A stretch of DNA of 64,000 nucleotides from Corynespora cassiicola (Eukaryota; Ascomycota; Dothideomycetes; Pleosporales; Corynesporascaceae): the NCBI GenBank assembly GCA_022059125.1, contig JAEUWY010000005.1, forward strand, positions 5,518,001 through 5,582,000, written 5' to 3'. Positions 11,194 to 22,913 of the stretch are shown here, in pieces. Below the pieces are notes generated by a model that was given only the letters and a program-made list of their open reading frames with translations, was not told where the DNA came from and ran no database searches. Within the stretch, counting starts at the first letter, position 1. The number at the start of each line of letters is the position of its first letter. The translations under genes were made by a program, and so were the position numbers.

Positions 11194-11500
11194 TTTCGCG
11201 ACAGGTCTGGGAAGATAAAAAAGGTGGGTTGGTGATTGAGGAAAACTGAAGTCGAGACCAGCCGAGATCACAAGCTGGGGTCCGAGATTTTTCTGTGAGC
11301 GAAATCTTGGCAAATCTTATCTTATCCACCTCCGCCGGCCGCCACTAAAAAACGTCGCGAAAACCTTGGAGCAATCAGTGCCTGCGACCAAAGTTCAACA
11401 TTGACCCCAACACAAAGTTCCCAAGGCCCGGAACCGTGTACGAGAAGCAGGTGCTTCTATAACTGGCTCTAGCACTTCTGCGCGCAGTTGCGACTGCACG
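11194..11500. promoter_or_regulatory. Shared divergent promoter of SSF1 and RRP3
   Basis: The 307 bases between the two start codons must hold both promoters and leaders. Both genes serve ribosome assembly, so co-control is likely but inferred. I did not recognise a specific motif such as an RRPE or PAC box. Confidence 0.55.
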
Positions 11501-13147
11501 ATGTTGAAGATGTCGCACGAGAAGAAGAGGAAGCTTCATGGCGAGAGCGCTGCAGCATCAAGCTCTAAGCGATCCAAACCAGTCCAGTCTGCCCCCTGGA
11601 AGGCCGCTCCCAAGGCCGCCCCGAAACCGGCGCCGCGCGAAGAGCCCGAATCGAGCGAGGAAGAACAAGATGCTGCGGGCTCTGAACAGGAGGAGGATGC
11701 GCAGAATGGTAATGAGGTCGACACAGTAGCAAAGAAGACTTTCGCAGATTTGGGTGTGCGAGAGGAGCTTTGTGAGGCGTGTACAAATCTTGGGTCAGTC
11801 ATTCGCATATGAGAATAGTTTGTTTACTGACAATATACAGTTACAAGCATCCCACTCCAATCCAAGAGCAATCGATTCCACTTGCGCTCGGCGGACGTGA
11901 TCTTATCGGTCTGGCAGAGACAGGCTCTGGAAAGACAGCCGCATTCGTAATACCCATCCTCCAGACGCTTATGGAAAAGCCACAACCGCTCTTTGGCCTC
12001 GTCCTTGCGCCCACACGTGAACTTGCATACCAGATTTCCCAGCAGGTCGAAGCGCTAGGATCAATAATCAACGTCAAAGTAGCCACACTCGTTGGTGGTA
12101 TGGATATGGTGCCTCAGTCGATTGCGCTGGGCAAGAAACCGCACGTTGTGGTTGCTACCCCAGGACGTTTGCTAGACCATCTGGAGAACACCAAGGGATT
12201 CTCCCTGAAGCACTTGAAATACCTGGTTCTGGATGAGGCCGACAGACTTCTGGACCTTGACTTTGGTCCGATCCTGGACAAGATTCTCAAAGTCCTGCCC
12301 CGCGACGGAAGACACACATGCCTGTTCTCTGCCACCATGAGCTCCAAGGTCGAGTCGCTCCAACGCGCATCCCTTAGCAACCCCATGCGTGTCTCGATCT
12401 CTTCGTCATCGCATCAAGTTGTGTCGACTTTGCTGCAGCGCTATATTTTCATTCCAGTCAGTGCCAGTGGTACCTATAAAATTTCATGTGCTAATTGTCC
12501 CTAGTACAAACACAAGGATGTCTACCTGGTACACCTTCTGCAAGATTACATTGGGCATCCGACTATAATCTTCACCCGCACTGTGAACGAGACTCAGCGC
12601 GTGGCCGTACTCCTCCGTGCTCTCGGTTTCGGAGCCATCCCTCTGCACGGTCAGCTCAGCCAAAGCGCACGTTTGGGTGCATTGAACAAGTTCAAATCCA
12701 AAAGGTATGATGACTCGGAGCCTTCTGCACGATCAAGCTCAACTAACATACTACAGCCGAGACATTCTTGTCGCCACAGATGTCGCAGCCCGTGGTCTCG
12801 ACATTCCCTCGGTAGATCTCGTCATCAACCTCGACCTACCCCCCGACAGCAAGACGTATGTCCATCGTGTGGGCCGAACGGCACGTGCCGGCAAGTCTGG
12901 AAAAGCCGTCAGCTTTGTGACGCAGTACGATGTGGAAATTTGGCTGAGAATTGAGAATGCACTGGGCAAGAAGATTGACGAGGAGAAGGTTCCCAAGGAT
13001 GAGGTCATGATTCTTGCAGAGAGGGTCAGCGAGGCGCAAAGGGTGGCAGTCAGGGAGATGAAGGAGATTCACGATCAGAGGGGACGTCATGGCTCGGGCA
13101 GGAGAGCACGCAGGGGCAGGGACGAAATGGATCGTGAAGAAGGCTAG
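11501..13147 (+). CDS. RRP3: DEAD-box ATP-dependent rRNA helicase RRP3
   Basis: DDX47/Rrp3-type RNA helicase for 18S rRNA processing in the nucleolus. Four exons: 11501-11793, 11841-12456, 12505-12704 and 12757-13147, 499 residues. All helicase motifs are visible: Q motif (TPIQEQ), AETGSGKT near residues 123-130, PTRELA, TPGR, DEAD near 229-232, SAT near 261-263, ARGLDIP and HRVGRTAR. The Lys/Ser/Glu-rich N terminus and the basic C terminus suit the family. A second ATG at 11510 (MSHEKKRK) is an equally good start. Introns are 47, 48 and 52 bases with GTCAGT, GTCAGT and GTATGA donors. Confidence 0.95.
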
Positions 13148-13593
13148 ACGGAGACTAGCTGAAAAAGTGCTTATAGTATGCTGTGTCGATTCTATAATAT
13201 CCACCTTGGTTCTTACGGTTCTCAAGCCTGTCTTACCGTCCCACGTATCTCCTTACTATGCACATTCGTTCGCAAACGACGTATGACGTTCGCAGACAAA
13301 GAAAATGTGATAACATATACAGCTGCAAGGTTTTAAATCCATTCGCAATTTGATGCCCATTTCTGAGGGCCCAGAAGCTAGTGGAGCGCGCAGTGCAGGG
13401 GTAGTTGCTTAGCGCCCGCATCCGGTCGGCGAAAGGTTTTCCCGGGGTAAGCGAGAGCGCAAAATCAACACTTCATTTTTCGATTGCGGTGCTCCAAGCG
13501 TTACTAACCCACAGGTCGACCCCAAGGTACGCTCGATTTCCACCACACGGCAAAGATAATTGGACTCACAAATCTACCAGGGAATCTGCAAAA
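13148..13593. promoter_or_regulatory. Intergenic between RRP3 and RPL13, likely RPL13 promoter
   Basis: 446 bases between RRP3 stop and RPL13 start on the same strand. It should contain the strong promoter of the ribosomal protein gene. No motif was identified with certainty. Confidence 0.4.
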
Positions 13594-14419
13594 ATGGCCA
13601 TCAAGCACAACCAGCAGATCCAGAAGAACCACTTCCACAAGGACTGTATGTTGATCCCAAACTTTTTCGCATCAAACATTTGCTAACTTTTCGCAGGGCA
13701 GCGCCGTGTGCGCGTGCACTTCGACCAGGTAATTCCCCTCTCAAGTGATTGAGAGCAGTGGCGCCTGCAGTCCAGATGTTAACAACGGATCCAGCCCGGC
13801 AAGAAGAAGAGCCGTCGTGATGCTCGTGCCGCTAAGGCCGCCATCGTCGCTCCTCGCCCCGTCGACCGCCTGCGCCCCGTGGTCCGATGCCCTTCCATCA
13901 AGTGTGCGTATACAAAATATTGAATTGCTGGAAGCGGGCATGGTGGCTGACTTGTTATCGATAGACAACCGCCGCGTCAGGGCTGGCCGTGGTTTCTCTC
14001 TCGCTGAGTTGAAGGCCGCTGGCATTCCCCGCAAGCTCGCGCCCACCATCGGTATCTCCGTCGACCCCCGCCGCCAGAACCTCTCCGAGGAGAGCCTGAA
14101 GGCCAACGTCGAGCGCCTCCAGGAGTACAGGAAGCGTCTCATCCTCTTCCCCCGCCGCAACGGCAAGACCAAGAGCGGTGACGCTTCCGCCGAGGACGTC
14201 AAGGCCGCCAAGAGCGGTGACAACGTCGTCAAGTCCACTGGCGAGGTTCTCCCCATCAAGAACGCCGTCACTTTCGAGGAGGGCCCCATTGGCAACTACA
14301 AGGGCGAAGAGAACGCTTACAGGAAGCTCCGTGACGCCCGCTCCGAGGCCCGCTACGAGGGTGCCCGCAAGAAGCGCGCCCAGCTCAAGGAGGAGGAGGC
14401 TGCCGCCAAGAAGAAATAA
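13594..14419 (+). CDS. RPL13: 60S ribosomal protein eL13
   Basis: Structural protein of the large ribosomal subunit. Four exons: 13594-13645, 13697-13728, 13795-13903 and 13965-14419, giving 215 residues, the normal eL13 length. The N terminus [18 protein letters not shown] is built over the first splice. The 32-base second exon encodes [10 protein letters not shown] and is followed by [16 protein letters not shown]. The conserved stretches [15 protein letters not shown] and the C-terminal Lys/Ala/Glu-rich helix are as expected. Early introns crowded at the 5' end are typical of fungal ribosomal protein genes. The ATG at 13594 is the only one that gives the conserved start. Confidence 0.96.
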
Positions 14420-14850
14420 ATCAACAATCGGATCTTGGTTGAATGAAAAGCTATGCCTCACGTCGGGTTCAAAAATGGTGGTCACGGTCTGGCGAAGGAT
14501 ATTCCCCACGGGGATGGCGTCACTGGTTAGGTTTCTGTCTCCAATGACAGCACGAATGACATCTAGTTATGGCCAATGAAACCCGCCATTCCACCCTTTA
14601 TCTTGACACCATATGCAATTGTAATTGTACATTGCCTGTTCACGCATTTCGGAAAATATTTGCCGTCAATTCTTCTTGTTAATTGATTTGTGAAATTACT
14701 AACAGCCATGTAAAAATCCGTGGCCGTTGCTTAATCCTAGAACTCCGGGGTATCTTCCTAACAAATCACTTTTGTAGGCAGCCCAAACAGACCGGATTCG
14801 ACAAGTGCGTCGTTGATGATCGATGAAGGATCGAGTACGAAGCCAGTCAC
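14420..14850. other. Convergent intergenic region, no gene seen
   Basis: 431 AT-rich bases between the ends of RPL13 and of the next gene on the minus strand. Likely 3' UTRs only. Confidence 0.5.
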
Positions 14851-15825
14851 TTAGTCGTCCCACTCGACCAATTCCTCAACATGCCACTGGAAGTCGTAGA
14901 AGTGGACCGTACCGCCGAGCCTCAATAGTTCGGGCTTGAACGTGGCGACGCATGGCAAAAAGTCCCCGCCGATCCGAGCAAGACGCATCCAGTTGCCGCC
15001 CACAATGAACCGATTGCCTTCCTCATCCTCGGTCTCTTCCTCGACAAACTCCCACCGCTCGACCGTCGTCTTCTCCTTCTTCCTCACGATGGCCTGGCAC
15101 ATGTGGCCGACACGCACGACCAGACCCCGAACCTCCTCACGAAGCACCTCGATGCGCAGCACGACACTCACCTTGCGCAAGTCGGGGTATGTCGTGCGAA
15201 CCGGGTGATAGTAGTGGAGCGACTCGACGCTAGCCGCGCACCCGTAGACGAGATTGAAGCCCGAGACGATGGTGACGTTTGCGTCCATGAGCGGCACGTA
15301 GTACATCTCGCCGTCCTCTGAGTACAGGAACTCGTTGCTTGGGCCGAGGGGCAGCACGGGGAGGCGGCTGTCGAGCCAGTGGGTCCAGGCGACGCGCTCG
15401 CCGTACTCGAAGCGCAGGTCGCCGGGCAGGATGCGCTCGTTGACCCAGGCGGCGCTCTGGTGGTAGCCGCCGAAGGCGTGCTCGAGGTGGGTCGAGGGGC
15501 CGACGGAGCCGAAGAAGTTGGTGATGCTGCCGTTGGGGAGGTTCGGGGCCGTGTTGTAGATTTGCACCGTCGTGTAGGTTCCCGATGGGGAAGTGAGGGT
15601 GAAGGTCGTGGTTGGCTCCGCGTAGTAGGGCGGGATGTTGAGAGGGTTGTAGCTGGGGAGGAGAGGCGTGTAGGGGAGAGGACACGTTGGGGGGATGGGG
15701 TGCGGGAGGAAGAAGATGTAGCCCCGCTGCTGGATAGAGGGGAGGTTGGAGTTGACAAGTGCCATTGTCGGCTTGTTCTTGCCCTTGTTCTTGCCCTTGT
15801 TTTTCTTGTTGTTAGTTTTGCCCAC
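14851..15825 (-). CDS. Unrecognised 324-aa protein with Lys/Asn-rich N terminus
   Basis: Single-exon gene that I do not recognise. Residues 1-18 are a Lys/Asn/Gly tract (KKNKGKNKGKNK) that could act as a nuclear or nucleolar signal. A Pro/Tyr-rich part follows (residues 40-70), then a beta-rich body with many aromatic residues (FGGYHQSAAWVNE, RVAWTHWLDSR). The C-terminal third alternates charged strands (VSVVLRIEVLREEVRGLVV). Codon use looks coding over its full length (strong G/C at third positions), and the reverse strand opens long ORFs for that reason. It ends EELVEWDD. It lies in a stretch with two other unrecognised genes. Confidence 0.65.
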   Translation of the reverse strand: MGKTNNKKNKGKNKGKNKPTMALVNSNLPSIQQRGYIFFLPHPIPPTCPLPYTPLLPSYNPLNIPPYYAEPTTTFTLTSPSGTYTTVQIYNTAPNLPNGSITNFFGSVGPSTHLEHAFGGYHQSAAWVNERILPGDLRFEYGERVAWTHWLDSRLPVLPLGPSNEFLYSEDGEMYYVPLMDANVTIVSGFNLVYGCAASVESLHYYHPVRTTYPDLRKVSVVLRIEVLREEVRGLVVRVGHMCQAIVRKKEKTTVERWEFVEEETEDEEGNRFIVGGNWMRLARIGGDFLPCVATFKPELLRLGGTVHFYDFQWHVEELVEWDD

Positions 15826-16815
15826 GGTGTTTTCTTTGAAAGCGTCGAAAAATGTGTGCGCACGTTTTAGACTCAGTAGCGATAGTGGCGATGGCGGTGG
15901 TATTGGTAGGTTGGTTATGGTGCGGAGTGGTAGGTTGTTTATATACTCAGCCTCCTAACGATAGTGAAAGCATCGACCCTAGGTCATGGTCAGATGATTC
16001 ACTAAGCCAAAATTCCTTTTGCGCTTGATTGAATCTCCAAAATCTGCAGGACTGAATTAAATATAGAAGAGCTAATTTAGAAGTTGAGAGCACGCGGGTG
16101 GGGGTTCGTGTAGGGTATCTGTGTTTAAGGCAAGACTAGCAGGTGTGTGCCAAACCGGTGCACCCAAAAGGTTGCTATTTCCTGATATCAACACAAGTAC
16201 TGAATACGAATAGATTTCCCCAGACAAGCAGGCGACTATTTTAGCAAACCCAAGAATGTGTGCGACAGAGATAACAATCTAGATTGACGTTTTTGTTTCA
16301 GATCTGCTCTTATCTACAGCTATCCATATATATGATCCACCAAGCAATTAACTCGTTCTCCATCCACTAAAATTCAAGAAGAAGCCATGGTCTCAAATTT
16401 CGAATGCAAGGTAATCCGTGGTTGTTGCATTAAGTACGTGTCTACTGTAAGGGGGTTAAAGTAGGGGGATCCGACGTCAATAGAGGTTTTGTCACCATGC
16501 GGAGTAAATAAATCACTAATACTGTCAAAGCCATGGTACAGTCCTCTTGTTTCTTGATCATGAAATTAGTGACAAGCAAAGACCATGTGAACGTGGTTTT
16601 TTTTCAGACGATCAAGAGTGATTGAAAACAATTCATATATATTTTAATATCTATATCTATACAGGATATGGGTTTGTAGCAAATTTGGAACCCACAAAAA
16701 GCTGCATAATTGATTCCTCAGATGATTGATTGTCCCCCGCTATATAAAATCCATTAACAATATATCTTCGCCAATGAGTTAGAGACGACTCCGATGACAA
16801 CTGTAGTGCCCAATC
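15826..16815. other. AT-rich intergenic region, no gene seen
   Basis: About 990 bases. The first 150 bases upstream of the 324-aa gene should hold its promoter. The rest is AT-rich with many short T and A runs and no ORF with family features. Confidence 0.45.
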
Positions 16816-18063
16816 TCAAACCTTTTTGGATGCGACAGTTGCCCTGCGCTTGACAGGGCGAACCTCCTGATCACCGTCATCATCTTCACGGGTGTAACGC
16901 TTGTAAGATGCCAAAGCGTCGGTGATGCTTGACTCTGTGGTGGGAGAGGTCGGAGCTTGAGAGGAGTCCTGGGTGAATCCACGAATCTGAGTATGGAAAA
17001 GGGCACGTCTAGAGCGTCGTGATTCTTCTCGGAATCGGAAAAGTGGTCGACGCTGTCCAGGGCGCAACATGTTCTCGAGGCATCTATACTCCTGTCGTCG
17101 AGAAGACAATTCAGCTTGCAACAGGTCGTACTCCGCCTTCTTAACCTTCATTGCCTCCTCAACATTTACCATTTCATCCAGAAGGCGGAACATGCCCTGG
17201 TAGTTGGCATTGTCAGGCTGAACAGCCCGTAGCTCAGCAGTGAAATAGCTGATCTGAAATGGCTTATGTATGAAGGGGTTGGTGGCGTCAGTAAGACGGG
17301 ACTTAAGCTCCTTGATAGTTTGAGTCGTCCTCTCCTTCTCCTCCTTCATAATATTCAAGAAAGCCTGGTTCTTCTGAGCACCGAAGATGTTACACAGGTC
17401 AAGAATTGACTCAAAGCTGTCGGCACCAACACCACATTCTTGTAGAAGCCGCACGTTGATGTTGAATGCCAGAACGGGTGACTTGGGTTCCTTCTTCTCC
17501 TCATTTGAGAGGCTAGAATAGGCGTCCTGCAATTTTTGTACGAGAATTTCGTACTGCTCGTTGATGTATACCTGGCATACTTCATCCGAGAGAGCCTGGA
17601 AGCGATCGGGCGACATTTGATCCGCGGACATTGGGCCAGTCAGTGAGACTTCAGAGTTACCAGAAATCCCAGAAACTTCCTCGTCAGAAACGTCAGAGGC
17701 GTCTGGGGGACAACAATCTGCTGAAAACTCGTCCACTGTATCGGCAAGAGAGGCCTCGTCAGATGCGTCATTTGAAAAGTCGACAAAAGAGGCTTGAGAT
17801 GTGATGAACTTATCAAGCTCTGGATCGGAATCGTTATCGTTGGAAGTATCACCGAGTCCGTCCATGTACTCAGTCTCAGACGAGCCGTCAGAGTCATGGT
17901 CTTTGATCGTGTCCGAAGTCGCAGAATCGGCTTCCAAATGGTATTCGTTGACATCCATGATTGTAGAAGAGCTACTGGTAAATCTAGAGGAGCCAGTGAC
18001 TTCCAAAATGTCAGCAGGTGTAACATCACTCGAACGTGGGGTGGATGGCGTACCGGGTGTCAT
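16816..18063 (-). CDS. Unrecognised 415-aa protein, acidic N half and coiled-coil C half
   Basis: Single-exon gene of unknown function. Residues 1-150 are Ser/Asp/Glu/Thr-rich and strongly acidic (HDSDGSSETEYMDG, NDNDSDPELDK). Residues about 155-350 are helical with likely coiled coils (EEKERTTQTIKELKSRL, VEEAMKVKKAEYDLLQAEL). The C terminus is basic with a likely nuclear signal (RPVKRRATVASKK). No catalytic motif is visible. The layout would suit a nuclear scaffold or chromatin-associated protein, but that is a guess. It has long AT-rich spacers on both sides. Confidence 0.62.
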   Translation of the reverse strand: MTPGTPSTPRSSDVTPADILEVTGSSRFTSSSSTIMDVNEYHLEADSATSDTIKDHDSDGSSETEYMDGLGDTSNDNDSDPELDKFITSQASFVDFSNDASDEASLADTVDEFSADCCPPDASDVSDEEVSGISGNSEVSLTGPMSADQMSPDRFQALSDEVCQVYINEQYEILVQKLQDAYSSLSNEEKKEPKSPVLAFNINVRLLQECGVGADSFESILDLCNIFGAQKNQAFLNIMKEEKERTTQTIKELKSRLTDATNPFIHKPFQISYFTAELRAVQPDNANYQGMFRLLDEMVNVEEAMKVKKAEYDLLQAELSSRRQEYRCLENMLRPGQRRPLFRFREESRRSRRALFHTQIRGFTQDSSQAPTSPTTESSITDALASYKRYTREDDDGDQEVRPVKRRATVASKKV

Positions 18064-19058
18064 ATTAGAAACACCAAATTGCTGGGTGAACTACTCGGCT
18101 AGAAGCCTTCGGGCACTACGAATGACTATTTTGGTTTGATTATTGGGGACTGTACAGCTGTATCGTAAATTAAGATAGGTATATAAGAGCTATGCGCGTC
18201 TTCACAGACGTACCTCGAGGGTCTGGGTTCAGCGAAAATAGCCAGTGAACTTGGATTATATGGTTGCGGGCAGCTGAGAACTGGTTTTTGCTTATTGGTA
18301 TATCCTTTGGGAGAGGTTGAAAGAGTTTTTTATATACAGCGGGCGTCGAGGGACAAAATGTGAAATTATTCACTAAACACATGCGCCTCCTTGGCTGCGC
18401 ATTGGGCATCAATTGGGAACAATAGCGAACAATAGGAATCTAGGCGGCTATACGAATGCATTTCCATGTGAAATAGATTGCTTCCAGCTACTATCGTACG
18501 TGAGTCTGCGCAAATGGGGAAAGGAATTCGAGTTTTCCACGAAAGAGAAAGTACGGAAGGCATGAACCGAGTAAAAAGAGATTGCATTCGGGCTTGTACC
18601 CGAATCCCCAAAGGCTGACCTTCAGTTTAAGACCGCTCACTCAGGCTTGACAAACATTCAATTGGAAATGTCTCACAATGTGCAGGAATGTTTGCTGGCC
18701 TTTTCATTCAACATCAATCATTCTATGTGAACAACACGCGATGCACTTCACTTTCTTATCAATGCCATGAAAGAGATCCACGTCATCTATGCCACGAAGC
18801 GTTCAGTTTCCATGGAAATTACTACAGAGTTATCACCAAAAATCATGGAAGACATCTCTATCGTTAGGTTCAGCATTCAATTTGCAGTCGTCACGGAAAC
18901 GATCATGTTGCTATGCACTGCTGACTCAAAACTTTGTTGCCCCAGCCAACACTCACCATTACCGCCTATTGTAATCTGGGGCTTCACGTTTTCTTCAATG
19001 GAGGTGCATGGGTATTTGGGGTAGCCTAAGCCCCAACAGATTCCCCCAATCCCACTCC
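18064..19058. other. AT-rich intergenic region between two divergent genes
   Basis: About 995 bases holding the two promoters. ORFs here are short and overlap on both strands without family features. No repeat or RNA gene recognised. Confidence 0.45.
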
Positions 19059-20812
19059 ATGAGCATGTCAGGTTCTCAACCACCCGACCAGAAGAGCACG
19101 CCCCGCAGCACCACGAGCAAAATTCCAGGACCACGCGCTCCTGGCCCTGAAACCATACAAACAGAGGAAGTCTTCCCCAAAGAAGACGATGACAATTTTC
19201 CCAATCCAGGTTCCATGAGCACCTCGGAGGACCACTGGCCTCGTGAGCAGAAGCCTCATAAGCCGCGACACTGTCAACAAAAAGGGGAAAGGCAAACGAA
19301 AGACCTCTGGAGGGAAAAGAACTACACCAACCAAGAGGGAAGCGACTTCTCAGTCAACAGCGACGAGTACGAATTTGCTGAGAGCAAAATGGAGGTGAGT
19401 TCATCCTATCATTCACTCATCCCCAAACAACCTCTTCCCGCCCACGCCTCTCCCCAGCGCTCAAAGCGCCCCGGCGCCTCCTCCCCCATCCTCCTTACAA
19501 GCCCACCCATCGCAACCTCAACACCGACTAACTACCCCCTTCTTCAAAGATGGATGACTCCGACGGCGAAATCTACGTCCAAGCCACGCCTTCAGAGAAC
19601 TTTCCTAACACATGGGAAGCAGCCCGTAACGAGACAGGCGCCGCGCTCCGCGAAGTGACCAAAGCGAGCAAGTCCTACTACTCAGCGATCGCCAAGTCTG
19701 GTATCACAAAGGCGGGCTGGACCATTGGCGGGGCACTGGCCAAGTCTGTAAACTACGGCGCGGCCACGGCAGCCAGCTACGCGGTCAGCAAGACGGGGAC
19801 TGACGCGCGCAAGCTGCCGTCTAGAGTGCAGAGCTGGCTTCGCTGGAAGGATCAATCTGATGAAAAGAAGAGGCGTGCTGCTGAGATTGCGAAGACGAGG
19901 ACTGCGAGGCGGTATCGGAGGCAGCTCGAGGTTGCTGGGAGGCAGAGTGGTGGCAGTAGTGTAAGAGGTAGCAGTGCTGGTTCAAGTCGACCGACAAGTC
20001 AAGGACGTGCGACGGCACGAGAGGTGGGTTCATCTCCAAGAGGACGAGGACCTAGGCATTTGCGCAGCGTTGACACAGGATGGGAGGATGATATGGACGA
20101 TCTCTCCCGCGAGTTCGAGGACCTGGGACGACACCGTCGCATTGCCGATTCCGACATGCAGGGGCGCAAGATAGGCGGCTATCTCGATTCCTCGTACGAT
20201 CGGTATGCCCTAGCTAACGATGATGATGAGGAGCAGCATCATCCACGTGGAATTCCGACCAAGCGTCGCACTCCGTCAAATCCCTGGATCAGCCACCATG
20301 GGAGCTTCGGCTCACCTCCTACACCATCGCCTTTTGACAGCCATGCGAATGCTGAGGCGAATGACAACAGGAATAGGGTTAGCACCGAAGCCCTGGAGCC
20401 TCAGTCTCGTGCGCAGTTCCAGTCCATGATGGAGGAACTCGATGCCCCCGACCCCGTGCGCAAGCAGCTCCAAGCACCTTTGGGAGCCTCATCAACATCG
20501 TCTTCACCGCAAAATCCCATGTTCTTCCCCATCACAGGAACAAACTTGCATCTCCGCAGACAAGAGGGAGACAATGAAGAGGTCAGCTTTATACCGCGCG
20601 GCCAGACATCGATTTCCACTCGGTCAGGACCAGCTCTGTCGTTGAGGCCGAGCTTCCCCTCGGTGTCTAGGCCATCGCGGAGGGAGTCCACGATTGAATC
20701 TCCTCAGGTCGGCTCTGCTTCCTTTGCATCGACCCGGGAAGAAGATTCGGATGATGACGAGGACGGCGAACATGCAGTCGGTCTGGCAGAGCTGCTCGGC
20801 CGCGAATATTAA
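19059..20812 (+). CDS. Unrecognised Ser/Arg-rich protein, about 532 aa
   Basis: The secure part is 19550-20812 (420 residues), which starts MDDSDGEIYVQATPSENF and has a helical, Ala/Lys-rich segment (residues 25-90, with SGITKAGWTIGGALAKS). A long disordered Ser/Arg/Pro part and an acidic end (EEDSDDDEDGEH) follow. An upstream exon 19059-19394 is possible: its frame ends ESKME at a GTGAGT donor, and a CTTCAAAG acceptor at 19549 keeps frame. The upstream part is Pro/Ser/Lys-rich and weakly conserved in look, so translation could instead begin at 19550. I do not know the function. The protein could be nuclear, judging by charge and disorder only. Confidence 0.6.
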
Positions 20813-21371
20813 CCCAAGATTTACGATTGGCGACGAGTGTACTCCCTACGGGAAGTACGCACCCCAAAGAAACTGGCTCATTCGAGAGCACAGCAGTTGC
20901 GAACATGTTTACGCGTGCATATAGTGTTTTTAGAGATGCACACTACTCAGCGGATGCGGGTATAGCATTCTAAGTGGCATCGAGTCGGCCCAAACATATA
21001 GCCATAGGGTTGATACTACGTTAAGGGTGTATGATATTTGCTCTGGTAAACATACTGTGAGATTACTGTAATGTATCATTTTATGAACACTTACCCAATA
21101 AAAGGTGAAAAGACTAGTTTCCGATCTCAGGGCATGTATCTGTGGTGTACTTAGTAGTTTTCACAGATGGATGTAATGTACTAAATCAATATTAATGTCG
21201 TGTTGAAGAGCATCTGGAGTATCAGCTAGGATATGCCATGTCGAGAGGTCAAAGTATATGAGATCGTATGAAAGGGTTTGCTACGTAGAACTATGTAAAG
21301 AAATAGTGCCGAATGGCCTGTTAGCAAGTGAGATGCATGAGTAGTCAAATAGCTCATACGCCCCCTGCGGT
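20813..21371. other. Convergent intergenic region, no gene seen
   Basis: About 560 bases between two gene ends, AT-rich, probably 3' UTRs. No repeat or RNA gene recognised. Confidence 0.45.
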
Positions 21372-22643
21372 TTACTTCTTACCCCTGCCCTTGGATTTAC
21401 TCCTCGTCGAACGCGCCGGAGGCAACTCTTCAGGTGATTCCTCCGCAACGTCGACTCCTGAACCTTCGTCTGAGCCGGTGGCTTGGGCAATCTCTTTGCT
21501 GTTTGATTCAGCCTCCCCATCAGTGTTTGCATTCAATTCCTGCTCTCGCGCTTTCCTCTCAGCTTCCCAGTTTTGCACCAAGCCTGCGACCACATCTTCT
21601 TTGGCCTTTTCCTTGCCATTCCAGGAGCCGCAGCCGCCACACCTCCATCGCCCAATATCCTCAAGAGTGCGAGTCCCAGGAGGGGCTTGGCCGTTGACCA
21701 AACGACATTCTCCGCATATCAATGCAAGACGATTCTTGGCTTGAGTCTCATCCTCCCCAAGAAGCGCGTCCAGTATCCTATCGTACCAATGTGGCTGAGT
21801 GAAAGTAGCTGCGGCCGATGCCGAGTATTGCCTCGTCAACTCCGGAGGTGCAAAAGCATTGGGCGCGAATTCCTCGCCAGGAGCATCTTGCGGAGACACT
21901 TGGCCGTGGGTGGGGATAGGAGATGGGCCCTGCGGGGTAGATGGTGCAGGCGTTGGGCCTTGGGGGGTTACTGGTCGCTGGCCTTGAGCTCGCTGAATGT
22001 TGGCTGTCGGCGGTGGTGCAATATTCGTGCGTGGGCCCTGAGGTGGGGCTTGTTTCTGAGGACCCTGCGATTTCTTGCGAGACGAGGGCGAGTCGGATTC
22101 CTTTGGTTTGGGAGAGCCATACTTCTCGAGAAGCTGCTGCGTAGAATTGTATTTGGTTGCTTCTTTCAGCCTCTCAATTGTGGCGTCGCGCTCCTTGTTG
22201 AGTCTCTTCAGCTCCTCTTCGGTTTTGGAGATGCGGTAATCGTAGTACGTGGCCAGCGACGTGCGCACAGTGTATATGCTGAGGATTGTTAGCTCTTGCT
22301 GGGCTAATTTTGATGCAGCAAGTGACTGCTTACAACACAGGGCCCCCTGCGATGACAGATACCTCTATCGCGCCCCAGTTCTGCCAGCCGGTCACAAGGA
22401 TCAAGAGCAGGGCAGCGAATATGTAGGCGAAGCCCGCATAGAGCGTGAACATGACACGCACACGGCGCGAACGATAGCGCAGCCTGTCATTTCTTGCAGC
22501 GGCCTTGGTTATCTTCGCACTCAGGGTCGCGAGTGTCTTCTCGAAGGACGCGGCATCCTCGCTGGACTACAGCCTAGTTAGCAGCAGCCAAGGGGATATC
22601 TGCTTGCTGAGTGACTCACTTTCCACGGCCAAATAGTAACCAT
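21372..22643 (-). CDS. LNP1: Lunapark family ER junction protein
   Basis: Protein that stabilises three-way junctions of the tubular endoplasmic reticulum. Three exons: 22643-22620 (only eight codons, MVTIWPWK), 22566-22334 and 22278-21372, 387 residues. Two transmembrane segments near the N terminus flank a short turn (around VMFTLYAGFAYIFAALLLI and the segment ending GGPVFIYTV). A coiled coil follows (SKTEEELKRLNKERD). After a long Pro/Gln-rich linker comes the zinc ribbon C-G-E-C ... C-G-G-C (ICGECRLVNG and WRCGGCGSWNG), the mark of the family. The C terminus is acidic, then basic (RSKSKGRGKK). Splice sites are AAA|GTGAGT, TT|GTAAGC and CTCAG|C. It is divergent from MZM1, with 270 bases between start codons. 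Confidence 0.92.
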
Positions 22644-22913
22644 GGTGGGAGATGATTGCGTGCGGCCCGTCCGGAGCAGTGTATTTCGTTATGACCAACT
22701 GGCCATGGTCGTGTTCGACGGATTCTTTTGCAGTGTGTTGTTTGCGACGTCAGAGACGAGAGGTGCGGCAGCTGACTGATCGGCACCGGGGACCGCGACA
22801 TCCCTGCCGGTGAAACATCTTTCTTCGTTCAACTCACTGCAACCACCATCGCCGCTCGCCATCCCCTCAAACCAATCCCAAGCCTACCGCGGACACGTTC
22901 TATGTCACGAGAA

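Noticed and set aside
15379..15870. 163-codon plus ORF and a 231-codon minus frame overlapping the 324-aa gene
   Set aside because: Translations are Val/Gly/Glu- or Ser/Pro/Arg-only low complexity, typical of shifted frames. The 324-aa frame has balanced composition.
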